DNA of 20,000 nt from Cristatella mucedo (GCA_009760855.2 WPIO01000008.1:6655001-6675000); one strand, 5' to 3'. Shown: positions 1 through 9,324, numbered from the stretch's first letter. Translations and numbers: made by a program. Notes: generated from the letters alone by a model not told the origin.

Positions 1-605
1 TAATCTCTTTCTAGGCGCTTTACATTTGCTGCAAAGTGATACGCAATAGAATAGAATGTGCTGGCAGAGCCAATTTTGAGCGTCAGCCTTTCCAATTTTT
101 AAATCACACTGGGTTTGCTCATAACTAGTAAGTTAGTTTTATTATCGTTTAGTTTTAGAAAATTTGCTGCCATCCATGTGCGGATGTCATCAATACATAC
201 AGCAAGTGAGTTGAGAGAATTTGAGGTGCTCGAAGGCTGGTTGGGATCAAAGCAAAAGTACAACTGAATATCATCCGCATAGAAGTAAAAATCCCAGATC
301 GTGCTTGGCAATCACATCAGCAAGAGGGAGAGTATAAACCGTGAAAAGAACCGGACCTAGCACGGAGCCCTGAGGTACCCCATATGTCAGAGGTTCCTCA
401 GATGATCTTTGCCCATTCACGTCAATACTCTGGAGTCTCTCACTGAGATATGACCTGAACCACTGCAGACCAGTACCAGTGATGCCCAGGCGAGATGAGA
501 GGCGCTCTAGAAGAACTTTGTGATCGATGGTATCAAAAGCTGCCGAAAGATCGAGCAAAACAAGTAGAGACACTCCAGCAGAAGACTCAAGCAGAGACCC
601 AATAA
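1..605 (-). mobile_element. Partial LINE copy 1, reverse transcriptase remnant with internal deletion
   Basis: Minus-strand translation gives RT motifs in order: LLDLSAAFDTIDH (first catalytic Asp), GVPQGSVLGPVLF, then after a one-base frameshift near 290-311 YADDIQLY, then WMAANFLKLNDNKTNLL. One extra T before the YADD box causes the shift. At about position 60 the sequence jumps from the element's 3' end (bases 1-50 match copy 3 at about 7058-7105) straight to sequence matching copy 3 at 8207, so the C-terminal RT part is deleted. The 5' end is truncated near 565-605, where similarity to copy 3 stops. The true 3' tail lies outside the window. It is non-functional. Confidence 0.88.
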
Positions 606-2164
606 TCAATCATGCAGAAGCTCACAGCCCTACTCGCCAAGGTAATCCGGAGTTTTCAAGCAAGCAAGATGATCTTGGCAATTTAAAATGCATTCCCTAA
701 GGCAGAAGCAAAGCAGAGAATCTGCACCAGCTGCATGGATGCGTTGGAGGATACGGGACTGTGCAGCAGCACATCTGGGCTAGCCGGTAAGAAGCATTCA
801 ATTTTCCAACGGACAAGTGGCCAAAGCAGACATTTTTTCGCCAAGAACTGTCTAGCTATCTTACTCGGACCGCTCTACAGTGCCATCTAGTAGCAGACGG
901 CTAGTTCATGTTCAAAATCCCGAATGACTGCCACGTGGGCAGGGATTTTGCTGTACCTTCGGAGCGCCAAAATGATCAGCCTAACGAGAGCCTGGAGGAG
1001 CAGCCGCCATTATGAAAAGCTGGGGAGGAGGTCAACTTAGGCTGCGAATGCTGCCGCAAACTCTCTCCGAAAACAACTTTGGACGCCTGCCGATCAAAAG
1101 CAATGCAATTCCTCAAGTGTGCGTTGTGAGGGCTGTGCTTTCTGCAACTGGCGTGGAAATGCCTAGAATATTACGATATGCGGTCCACTCAACCCGTCAG
1201 CATCACTACTAATTTACATAACGAGCTTCCATTTGAATGGTTCTACAGAGAGTAGTATTTTAGACCAATAACAAGCCGTTAATAGGATCTTGCAAGAATG
1301 AGGCAGTGCACCCTAATAACAATTTATGAAGTGCATTTCTTCAATTTTCTTGTTACCGTGCATACTGTGGTTCAACTCTTCACCCAAAACTCGATGCCCC
1401 TGATCACCCAGCTTCCAGAATTTTGGGAATAAGATAAAAGCATATTTTGACCATAGACACTGCCATCGTTGTCGTGAGAAGGGATCTTCACAGTAGAGAT
1501 TAGGGCGATTGTGCTGTTATTCATGGTCAGAAACTAATACAGGTGATAAAAAAATCGCCGGTGCTTAACCCATGACAAGCAAGTGGTTGGTTATTCCCTA
1601 TGGGACAATTTCTTGCAATGCGCAGCCAGTTACTCAAATGTTGTAAGTGACATTCCTTTCGAATTCTTTCCTGTTTTCTGCCTCCTTACCTCACATCACT
1701 CAGCGAACCTGCGAATGAACTGGCTAACGGCTCCCATAAATTTGCGTATCTCTACTCTAAAATGTGCTAGAGCCACTACAGCTTTACACGCAAAATATTA
1801 ATCGAACAGCTAAAAGTGGCCACTAAGAAAATGTATGCTGACGTGATTTTAAATAATTAGTAACCGGGGAAGCTGGCGACTATAAGATTAGCCCCTGACC
1901 TTTAAAAGAGCTTAAGGGTAGGAGCCTAACAGCCTTTTTCAGGTGCAAGGCGAAATTTGCTATGAGCTGCTCCTATGCAACCAGTTCTGTTCATTGCTTA
2001 TCCAAGCTATAATTCTTTCGTAAGTATACTGCAATGCTGGCACAGCGAAATCCATCTGCCAGCCGCCTCGAAATTATTTCGTCCGCCCTCTCCCGGTAAC
2101 GTACTTACATTAGCATAAAAACATTGGTATATCGCCGATTTTGATATATGGAATAATGATAATG
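606..2164. other. Non-coding or unassigned sequence left of exon 6
   Basis: Short open frames at 1012-1212 and 1583-1801 (plus) show no recognisable domain, biased composition or paired splice sites. If the lectin gene continues leftward this is intron 6; otherwise it is its 3' flank. The stretch 2304-2797 also holds no exon I can support. Confidence 0.45.
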
Positions 2165-2303
2165 TCATTATATAAAAAAAAATTATCTTCTTAAAAGAGC
2201 ACTTGATACTTTGAGCAACGGTGTCTTCGGCTGAGACGTGCACTGCTTTTCTTGTAACTAGTGCCCCACAATTGCCCCGTTTTCCCGATTTTCTCTGCGA
2301 CTG
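2165..2303 (-). pseudogene. Possible decayed C-terminal half of CTLD2
   Basis: On the minus strand after ATGCAG, a phase-0 open frame has a cysteine followed by 22 residues, a second cysteine, then CSFKKIIFFY. In exon 5 the same spacing occurs: C-x22-C-x7-C-Y. Here the last cysteine position is Phe, inside a run of T bases, so the domain would lack its C1-C4 disulfide. Overall similarity to exon 5 is low, only about 6 of 36 positions. The phase does not fit exon 6 directly, so an intervening exon would be needed. It could be a relic or chance. Confidence 0.2.
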
Positions 2304-2797
2304 CTGCATTTCGTGAGCTCACGAGGTAACCTAAACTTCTGTCCTAGCCTAAAATCCTGTAAATTACACCTCTCTCGGCATCCTAACTTTATGAGCACGG
2401 CTATCATCAGACAACGCTGCTATAAAGTCTAATGATTCTAACAAACTTGTGGCCACCTTCTTTAGCTATTCGGTCACTTTGCGCTTTTGTCACTAGACCC
2501 CTGAACTTATGCAGCTCTGGTTTGCCCCTTTACGTACAATCTGCTATTAACACTATGCGTCCAACCTTAACCTCGTAACCCCTTGCTGCAACAGGCGTTT
2601 CTCCGTACGAGTGCATAGCAGAATAGTTGAAAGGTCGACTATAATATTTCAATGTGTGGATCAGAGTAGCTTTTCTGGAAACAAAAGCAGCAATATGAAA
2701 TTCCAATTAATATTTAGGCGGATAAACGTAGGTGCATACAAATAACGATTACCAAAATCCATGAGTCAACAAGCATAATAAATACAGTCGACCTTAC

Positions 2798-2977
2798 CAG
2801 ATAATAAGCCAGTTAAGAGCAGCATGCTGTTGTTCGTCTGGACATCACTTAGTGAAGATTTTTCGACTTCACAGAGTCTAGAAGCCTCCATAAAGCTTGG
2901 GGATCGATTTGCATCAAAGTATTTGTAGCTTTTATAGTCATACAAACTGTACACCCACGATCCACCACAAATCGGAT
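2798..2977 (-). CDS. Exon 6: N-terminal half of a second CTLD
   Basis: The acceptor CCGTTGACAG precedes 2977 (phase 1, Asp across the junction). A near-consensus donor, TCTG|GTAAGG, follows 2798 (phase 1). The 59 residues show CGGSW (the C-x-x-x-W opening), then YKYF, then SPSFMEASRLC (Cys232), then SSLSDV. This is the same order as exons 2 and 3 together, so CTLD2 fuses in one exon what CTLD1 splits in two. The cysteine normally paired with the first (the YC of exon 3) is missing and is replaced in KSYKYF. The exon directly follows CTLD1, giving tandem CTLDs. The matching C-terminal half was not found convincingly. Confidence 0.8.
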
Positions 2978-3184
2978 CTGTCAACGGACGGCAAAAAACT
3001 CTTTTAACACCTGACCCAAAAAATAATTATTGCTTATGTGGCAATAAATTTTGCATGCCAGTGCTGATGGCTAAACCATAAATGTGATCCTGGGGCAGCT
3101 TTGTTCACAAAGCTAGCATATAATAGATTGTCATGAGTATAAAGTTAAGTATGATCCCCGCACGACTTCTCTACGTCAACTCCA

Positions 3185-4765
3185 TGACGCATCTCAATGT
3201 CTGTCTGCATTCGCGGCAGCAACAAGTGACCTTGTGCTGAAATTCATCTTCCAGTCGTACAGGATTATTAGCCCTCTTAACCCTATTCCCAGTCTTACTT
3301 CTGCGATGCTTAAATCTACTGCTGCTATGCATAACTAACATCCTAAATATGCCATTAGCGTCAGGTCACGACCCGGCACCATTCAAAAAGCCATTGTCAG
3401 GCCACTACTCAAGAAGGATACGCGGGACCAAGAGAACTTAAGCACCACTCACTCAGTCTTAGTTCTACTTTTTCTCTCGAAGACACTGGAACGAGTCGTG
3501 CAGACCAGCTGAACTCATATATTGAAAATTCAGACGTAGCTAGCAAGTTCCAGTCTGGTTTTTAGAGCTAAGCACTCCAAAGTGTCAGCATTGCTTCCAG
3601 TGTATAACGAGCTTTTTAGGAGTGCAGACTTACGTAGAGTCTTTTTGCTTAATTTGCTCGATCTTTCGGCAGCTGTTGATACTATCGATTACCAAGTCCT
3701 TCTTAAGTGCCTCTCATCTCACCTGAACATAACTGATGATGCACTGCAAAAGTTCAGTTCTTGCGTATTGATGTGAATGGACAAAGACTATCCGATAAAT
3801 CCCTGAAGTATGATGTACCTCAGGGCTCTGTGATTGGTTCTGTTTTTTTCATGATTTATAATCTCCCTCTTGCCATTGCGATTGCCAGGAAAAACCTAGG
3901 CTTTCACTTTATGCTTCCTTTTCCTGGAAATTTAAAGTGTCACGAGATTGAGTTCTCTGAGAGTGCTATATCAAATGTATAATTATTATTATTATTATCA
4001 TTATTTTTACTCGGATGACATTATGTAGCACATTTGCTTTGATCCCTCCCAGCACTCAGCACATCGAATATTCCTAACTCCCTTGCTCCATGTATTGATG
4101 ACATCGGCACATAGATGGCATCAAACTTTCTTAAATTGAATGATGATAACACCAACCTACTATTTAGCAGCAAACCAAGAGCGATTCAGAAATTAGAAAC
4201 ATAAAACTTTAAATCGGCTCCGGCAGCATTTCTTGCGTTGAAACTGCACGAAATTGACCTGTCATGTTCCAAAATTACCTTTCATTAGACGACCACATCA
4301 GCTCCACAGTCAAGACTGCCTACATCCAGCTACATAAAATTGCTAAATTCGGGCTTGCTTAGAAAGTTTTACTACGTCTAAATATATCCGTGCATTTGTG
4401 AAATCCCGTCTCGACTTCTGTAACTCACTGATTGCTGGTCTAGTGGCCTGTGCAATCAGGCAAAGCTAAAGATGGTTAACTTGATACCATTCTAACCACT
4501 CCATGCATCGCACCACCCCTTCTTTTGACTCAAGTCTAAAGCTCGGTCCAACCTCAAATCTTTCGAATACCCAAGGACTAGTTCTTAAGCTCCCAGAGCC
4601 TAGAACTCACTTCTGACTGACATCACGATATACCGTGGCCCCGATGGTTTAAGTGATTTTCTAACCAATCACAGCAAAGTAGAAATGCTCGACCGCTGCA
4701 ACAATGCCTATGTCGATAAAGAGTCTTTTACAGCCTCTTATGGAAATAGCCTCCATTCTGTTCGA
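3185..4765 (+). mobile_element. Partial LINE copy 2, degenerate reverse transcriptase, nested 3' tail inside
   Basis: Plus-strand segments match copy 3 in order: a region like LLNPIPA, then VRPLLKKDTRDQENL, then SALLPVYNELFRSADLRRV, LLDLSAAVDTIDYQVLL, VPQGSVIGSVFF, then (after an interruption) DDI, and the C-terminal region DDHISSTVKTAY. Many stops and frameshifts are present. A deletion of about 20 bases removes the WFRSYLSGR segment near 3750-3765. The endonuclease part is missing. It lies antisense in intron 5 of the lectin gene. Ends are estimated from where similarity to copy 3 fades. Confidence 0.83.
3917..4006 (+). mobile_element. Nested LINE 3' tail inserted in copy 2
   Basis: Sequence resembling the family 3' end (GAGATTGAGTTCTCTGAGAG, then GTGCTATATCAAATGTA) followed by (ATT)n separates GFHF from the catalytic ADD-type box of copy 2. 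Removing it restores the expected F-H-F-Y-S-D-D order. It is a 5'-truncated insertion of the same or a sister family and therefore younger than copy 2. No clear target duplication is visible. Confidence 0.75.
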
Positions 4766-5998
4766 TAACTATTTGCAATATCGAGAAAGTCGGTTAAAAT
4801 TTTTCTCGGCTAAAGTGTCATTTACATAACTTTTCGTGTCGACGGCTTATGATAGCGTTTACATTTCTTCGAAAATGATTGCAGTACATGGAGATATACC
4901 AGCGGTAAAGATCTCTGGCCGTGTTTGGTTCTGTCTTCGGCTAATCATTTAGGCTGTCTGTCAAAGCCACAAGTCAATTACTAGAGGGCTCCTTGCAATC
5001 GGTAAAGCTATACCTAAGCAAACACCATTCAAAAACAATCACTGGTGGATTTGCAGTAGACAAAAAGGTCGAGACACAAGTGCTTCTGCTGATTTTTTGA
5101 GAGCCCAATTTGAAAGTCTTTGCATTATACTTATGGAATACACTCATTGACTGATGGTTTCAGGAAGCGTGGATAGCAAAGGATTTGTACAGACTCTTCA
5201 GAATTGCCTCGCCAAGCCTGATGCCGTGACACTAGTTATTCATCTCTTCTGCTACAATCCAGATTTTTAATACTGAACAAGAAAGAATGAAAGCGTGCGT
5301 CTGTCATATCCTTTTGTTTTGCAATGCGTCTCATTAGCAGTTCTAGCGAACGACATTGGGCCACCAATTTAATGTAAATTCTTTGCAAAGCCTATGTGCC
5401 CTAATCCAAATGGAGCTCGGACAAGCAGCGGCTTCATATTTGAAAAACTGTGCTGGATATGACCGCATTAATAATGGCAAACTTGCGACCAAATTAATTT
5501 CGGTGTTCCGTCGTGGTGCGTTAGACTGATGATACTTAAAGCAATGGACGAATACCCAGCCGAGCAGTAACACAACTATTCAATAAAGTTAAAGCACTCC
5601 TACCCCAGAACTCGAGAGAAGCTTGTTAATCTGGGTCTTGGTGGAGGTACGAGCGCGGCTAGAACCACAGTTTACTTTCAGCATTTGTGGATTGCCTGAA
5701 AATATAGGCAGTTCTCTTAAAGCACTATACATTCTATAATTATTACTATTTTTCTTTCAGCTGCTCATCTTCATCAGAGCAGGTAGAGTCGACAATTATC
5801 GCATCGGTCAAACATTTGAATGCTTCCTAGCTTTCCTTAGCCTCGGCAGCAGGATTCGGTGCTTTCACGAATCCCGGATCAATTGCAACCTGAAGTATGC
5901 ACATGGGTATCCACGGCATCGTCGGAAGATTGCACAGTAGGCAGGCTAGTCAGCAAGCCGTGAAGCCTGGCCAGGGCAAATACGATTCAATACGTTAC
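4766..5998. other. Intron 5 sequence without recognised elements
   Basis: This is unique-looking intron sequence between LINE copy 2 and exon 5. Overlapping open frames on both strands around 5343-5573 lack splice support and known motifs. Confidence 0.5.
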
Positions 5999-6177
5999 CG
6001 GTAACGAATGTATAGCTCGTTCCATACGCAGCATAACAAAAGTAGGGTAGTCGTAATTGGCATTTCTGACTTCTGAGCTCCAACTGGGGGATATTTTGTA
6101 TATAAGTCGAAGTGAAATTCACTGAAACACAGTCATCTTGAAGAAGTTTGTCACAGCCCCAGCCAAATATTTCGGCG
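5999..6177 (-). CDS. Exon 5: CTLD1 C-terminal half (DDCV ... CxxxxxxxC)
   Basis: The acceptor CGTTTTTTCGTACAG precedes 6177, with phase 2 entry. The exon encodes 59 residues. QDDCVSVN corresponds to the family's EDCV strand (Cys153). CQLRLPYFCY has the exact C-x7-C spacing of the last two CTLD cysteines (Cys176, Cys184). No W-N-D precedes Cys176, and no EPN or QPD precedes Cys153, so classical calcium-dependent sugar binding is unlikely. The donor ACCG|GTAACG at 5998 is phase 1 and matches exon 6. It lies within a 14-bp palindrome. An alternative phase-2 donor (GTATGG) exists soon after FCYA but would not fit exon 6. NFT (residue 157) is a possible glycosylation site. Confidence 0.76.
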
Positions 6178-6293
6178 CTGTACGAAAAAACGTTGGATTA
6201 AGCACACCACGGAGCGTACCCGTGGCCAGACCTGGCCCTTAAATGGTGGCAAACACAAAATGCGTCAATTGCTATCACAGCTGCAATTCAAAC

Positions 6294-6393
6294 CTTTCGC
6301 ATATGCTTGGATATGTCTGGATTATAGATGGTAATGCACCATCCCAATAGAATCTGTTGTTAACCTTGTACAGACCGGTCCAAAAAGGTAGTC
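6294..6393 (-). CDS. Exon 4: CTLD1 core (WTGL and WDG motifs)
   Basis: A strong acceptor, TTCTGCTTTCGTTGCAG, precedes 6393. Phase 1 entry makes Gly across the junction. The exon encodes 32 residues including FWTGLYKV and RFYWDGALPS. W-x-G-L followed about nine residues later by W-D-G is the most diagnostic pair of C-type-lectin signatures (family usual: WIGL ... WxDG). The exon leaves in phase 2 at GAAAG|GTTTGA. That donor is weak; a second phase-2 donor (GTGATA) lies 15 bases further on and would add five residues. The exon follows a 7.5-kb intron carrying the nearly full-length LINE. Confidence 0.8.
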
Positions 6394-6454
6394 CTGCAAC
6401 GAAAGCAGAATACGAGGATGCCGAACGTCTGGGATGCATGACTTCTTCACGATC

Positions 6455-6543
6455 ATCTCAAAGCGCCTAGAAAGAGACCAGATTCTCAGAGGGCGCTTTA
6501 TCAACTGCATTATTATTATCATCATGATTGCAATTATTATTAT
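6455..6543 (+). mobile_element. Isolated LINE 3' tail with stem-loop and (ATT)n
   Basis: AAAGCGCCTAGAAAGAGA, then TTCTCAGAGGGCGCTTTATC, then ACTGCATTATTATTATC match the 3' terminus of copies 3 and 4. The outer stem AAAGCGCC (6460-6467) pairs perfectly with GGCGCTTT (6492-6499). The inner stem is GAGA (6474-6477) with TCTC (6484-6487). It is an extreme 5'-truncated insertion, antisense in intron 3, about 60 bp upstream of the exon 4 acceptor. Confidence 0.8.
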
Positions 6544-6630
6544 CTCTGGTATTGTTTTGACCGTGAATTCACTAGCATAGCACTCTCTTGTTAAAAATGA
6601 TTTGTCTAAATTAAGCAACCAGTAGCCTGC

Positions 6631-6890
6631 TTTCTCTCTTCCTCTCTCTCTCCCTCTCTCTTTCCACCACTCTATCATTCTGCCTCTCCCCTATTCTCTC
6701 CCATTCTATCTCTTCCTCTCTTGCTCTCTCATTCGTTCTCACTGCCCATTATTTGCTCTCTGTCTTTCTCTCGCTCTCTGTCTGTCTCTCTCTCGCAATC
6801 TCTCTCTATCTCACATTCTCATTCTCTAGCTCTCTGTCCCCCTTCTCGTCATCTCATTCTCTCTCTCCCTATCTTTCTCTCTACCTCTAA
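6631..6890. repeat. CT-rich low-complexity tract
   Basis: About 260 bp of pyrimidine-rich sequence dominated by CTCTCT with TCC, TTC and GTCT interruptions. It lies in intron 3 as a purine strand in the direction of the lectin gene. Confidence 0.95.
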
Positions 6891-6994
6891 CTATCGTTAA
6901 ACTCGTCCTTTAACTGTTTCATCATCGTCAACCTTAGTTAAATAAATGATTTACATTCCAAGCTGCAGTTCAGTTGTGCATGACTGTACAGTTG

Positions 6995-7029
6995 TTAATA
7001 ATAATAATATTAAAAATAATAATAATAAT
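6995..7029. repeat. (TAA)n tract at the 3' end of LINE copy 3
   Basis: TTAATAATAATAATATTAAA followed by AATAATAATAATAATG directly abuts the 3' terminus of copy 3. On the element's strand this is (ATT)n, the same tail type as the other copies. Confidence 0.9.
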
Positions 7030-7039
7030 GCACTTTATA

Positions 7040-7077
7040 AAGCACCCTCCGAGAACTCAATCTCTTTATAGGCGCTT
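7040..7077 (-). promoter_or_regulatory. LINE 3' stem-loop (copy 3)
   Basis: Outer arms are 7040-7046 (AAGCACC) and 7071-7077 (GGCGCTT), with one wobble pair in RNA. Inner arms are GAGA (7051-7054) and TCTC (7061-7064). 3' hairpins of this kind are bound by the RT in L2-type elements such as UnaL2 (established for that family; inference here). Confidence 0.65.
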
Positions 7078-7355
7078 TACATTTGCTGCATAGGAAACGC
7101 GATTGAATGGTGAGTAGTATCATGCCTGATAAACCAAATTAATAACATGGCTAGGGGTGACATGCACAGCGTCACCATGCAAGTGTGTTAGTAGCAGCAT
7201 GCACAGTGTCAGCACACATAAGCACATGAAGGACGAATCACATGCACCCACTAAATACTGTCCTAAATAGGCGTTTTTAAGTTCTTTTTAAATGTGGTCA
7301 AGTGAGGGGATGTTCCGATGCAAGTCGAGAATGCCGGGCTTTGGGAGCATACGAG

Positions 7356-7833
7356 CTAAATGCACGGTCTCCAAAGGATTTGAGTTGTACGAGGTATTGG
7401 TAAACTGTTGGATTCCGAAATGCGGTTGGTATGATGCTTGGTCTGGTGGGGGAGTAGATCTGAGAGATAAGCTGGAGCCAAAGAATGAAGTGACCTAAAA
7501 TTGAGCGACAAAGCCTGGAAGTCGATCCGTTGCTTGACTGGTAGCCCGTGCAGGTCGGCGAGAAATGGTGTGATGTGGCAACTGCAACGCTCACGACAGA
7601 CAAGCCTAGCTGCAGAGTTTTGCACTAGCTGTAAGTGCCTGATTGCACATGCCGGTAGGCCAGCAAGCAGTGAGTTACAGAAGTCGAGACGGGATGTCAC
7701 AAATGGATGGACCAACTTAGACGTAGTATCCTTATCTAAACAAGCCCGAATTTTAGCACTGTTATATAGCTGAAAGTATGCAGACTTGATTGTGGAGCTG
7801 ATGTGATCGTTTAACGAGGGTTCACTTTGGAAC
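7356..7833 (-). pseudogene. LINE C-terminal region after RT (copy 3)
   Basis: This frame encodes SEPSLNDHISSTIKSAYFQL, SRLDFCNSLLAGLPACAI, LQLVQNSAARLVC, HITPFLADLHGLPVKQRI and LAPAYLSDLLP. It is the conserved post-RT block shared by CR1, L2 and Rex1 elements. It is cut from the RT by the foreign insert at 7834-8167. Confidence 0.85.
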
Positions 7834-8167
7834 TTGATGTGGTTTGTGGTTCTCTGCATGGTTCGTATCGCTGGGCTCGCCGGCACACTGCTGGTGCTGG
7901 CAAGCTGCTAGTACCCTAAACCACCCCAGGGTCTAACAGCTGGTTGGCTGTGGCCAAGGGACAGGCCGGTGCCGAGCTGTGGTCTGACGGCTGTGGCCTA
8001 GGGACAGGCCGACTTTGTCCTCCTACCAACTCAGAGGATGAGTGATAGGGGGGAGGCGAGTGGGAGACGGGGCCGAAAGGAGCAGTGTGCCCTTGGGCTC
8101 CGTGCGTTGGAATAAACTGTTGGTGATGGGCATCGGCAAGCTCTCTGCTTCGCGGATCAAACTACAC
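7834..8167. mobile_element. GC-rich insert of about 334 bp in LINE copy 3, class unknown
   Basis: It sits exactly between NLGVM and the SEPSLNDH block, where an intact element has only one or two residues. It is clearly richer in G and C than its surroundings and contains a 23-bp direct repeat (7946-7968 and 7989-8011). No coding frame, clear tRNA promoter boxes, terminal inverted repeats or target duplication were recognised. A SINE or other non-autonomous element is a guess. Confidence 0.55.
7946..8011. repeat. 23-bp direct repeat in the insert, 43-bp period
   Basis: GGCTGTGGCCAAGGGACAGG followed by CCG at 7946-7968 recurs at 7989-8011 with one difference (CTAGGG for CAAGGG). Confidence 0.9.
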
Positions 8168-8301
8168 ATGACACCTAGATTTTGAGCTGATTCAACAGGA
8201 GATAGGCTGGCAGAGCCAATTTTGAGTGTCAGCCTTTCCAATTTCTGAATCACACTGGGTTTGCTCATAACTTGTAAGCTAGTTGTATCATCGTTTATAT
8301 T

Positions 8302-8766
8302 TTAGAAAATTGCTGCCATCCATGTACAGATGTCATCAATACATCCAGGAGGTGAGTTGAGAGAATTCGAGGTGCTCGAAGGCTGGGAGAGACTAAAGCA
8401 AAGGTACAACTGAGTGTCATCCGCATGGAAGTGAAAGCCTAGACTGTGCTTGGCAATCACATCAGCAAGAGGGAGAACATTAACCGTGAAAAGAACCGGA
8501 CCTAGCACGGAGCCCTGAGGTACCCCATATTTCAGAGGTACCTCGGATGATCGTTGTCCATTCACGTCGATACTCTGGAATCTCCCACTGTGATAGGACC
8601 TGAACCATTTCAGAGCAGTGTCAGTGATGCCCAGTCGAGATGACAGGTGCTTTAGAAAAACTTGGTGATGGATAGTATCAAAAGCTGCAGAAAGATCGAG
8701 CAAACGAAGCATAGATACTCTACCCATGTCTGCCTTCCTAAGTTGGTCGTTGTACAATCTAAGCAA
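8302..8766 (-). pseudogene. LINE reverse transcriptase, palm segment (copy 3)
   Basis: It contains LLDLSAAFDTIHHQVFL (first catalytic Asp), GVPQGSVLGPVLFTV and FHFHADDTQLYLCF (the catalytic Asp pair; Tyr of the YADD box is His here, Tyr in copy 1). It ends at WMAAIF and a stop. Copy 1 reads WMAANFLKLNDN at the same place because it has one more A, so a one-base loss caused the frameshift. Downstream frame 8268-8170 continues MSKPSVIQKLERLTLKIGS. Confidence 0.88.
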
Positions 8767-8812
8767 TGCTGATTCTGTGGAGTGATTAGCTCTAAAGCCA
8801 GACTGGAACTTA

Positions 8813-9208
8813 CTAGCAAGGTTTGAAGTTTTTCAATATATATGAGTTCAGCTGGTCAGCCCCAACCCGTTCCAGTGTCTTTGATTGGAATGGTAGAAGA
8901 GAGACTGGGCGGTAGCTGCTCAAGTTCTCTTGGTCTAGTGTCGCTTTCTTGAGAAGTGGCCTGACTACAGCTTTTTTGAAAGGTGCTGAGACGTGAGCTG
9001 TGGCTAATGACATATTAATTATGTCAGTAATGCATGGCAGCAGCAGATCGATGCAACATAGAAGCTGGACAGCGGGAATAGGGTTCAAAAGACTTGTCTT
9101 CTTTAATTGGGATATGAACTTCAGGACGAGATCACTTGTGACCTGCTTTAATGTAGACATTGAGGTGCAGCCAGGAATCAGGGAACAGCATTCTAGGAAT
9201 GTTGTCAT
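8813..9208 (-). pseudogene. LINE reverse transcriptase, N-terminal segment (copy 3)
   Basis: This frame encodes LLNPIPA, VVRPLLKKATLDQENLSSYR, PVSLLPFQSKTLERV and DQLNSYI, the fingers region of LINE reverse transcriptases (basic LLKK box, then YRPVSLL). It ends in NFKPC and a stop, caused by a small frameshift at about 8815; the next frame continues with SKFQSGF and NHSTESALL. The linker between endonuclease and RT (9208-9730) has no long open frame and contains a short repetitive stretch at 9274-9324. Confidence 0.85.
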
Positions 9209-9273
9209 CGCATGGATGGACTACCTGATCTTATCTATCTTCTGCACAAAGAATCGAGAGAAGCGATCGGCTA

Positions 9274-9324
9274 GATCATCAGGATCATCAAGGATCAACA
9301 AGGAACATCAACAAGGATCATCAG
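9274..9324. repeat. Imperfect short tandem repeat in the LINE linker
   Basis: Variants of GGATCATCAA and GGAACATCAACA recur about four times. It looks like a local slippage expansion in the endonuclease-RT linker of copy 3. Confidence 0.7.

Noticed and set aside
2480-2640. An exon 7 for CTLD2 after TGTTGCAG near 2587 (phase 1)
   Set aside because: The frame in phase lacks W-x-G and W-D-G; the frame with WTHSVNSRLY has a stop just before it and only a poor AAG acceptor.
5343-5573. Overlapping open frames on both strands, possible exon
   Set aside because: A stop directly follows the only good plus-strand acceptor, no domain is recognisable, and the length is within chance.
6322-6678. 118-codon minus-strand ORF
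   Set aside because: It translates the CT tract, the LINE tail and exon 4 in the wrong frame; exon 4's true frame carries WTGL and WDG.
7292-7773. Plus-strand ORFs opposite LINE copy 3
   Set aside because: Antisense shadows of the LINE C-terminal coding region.
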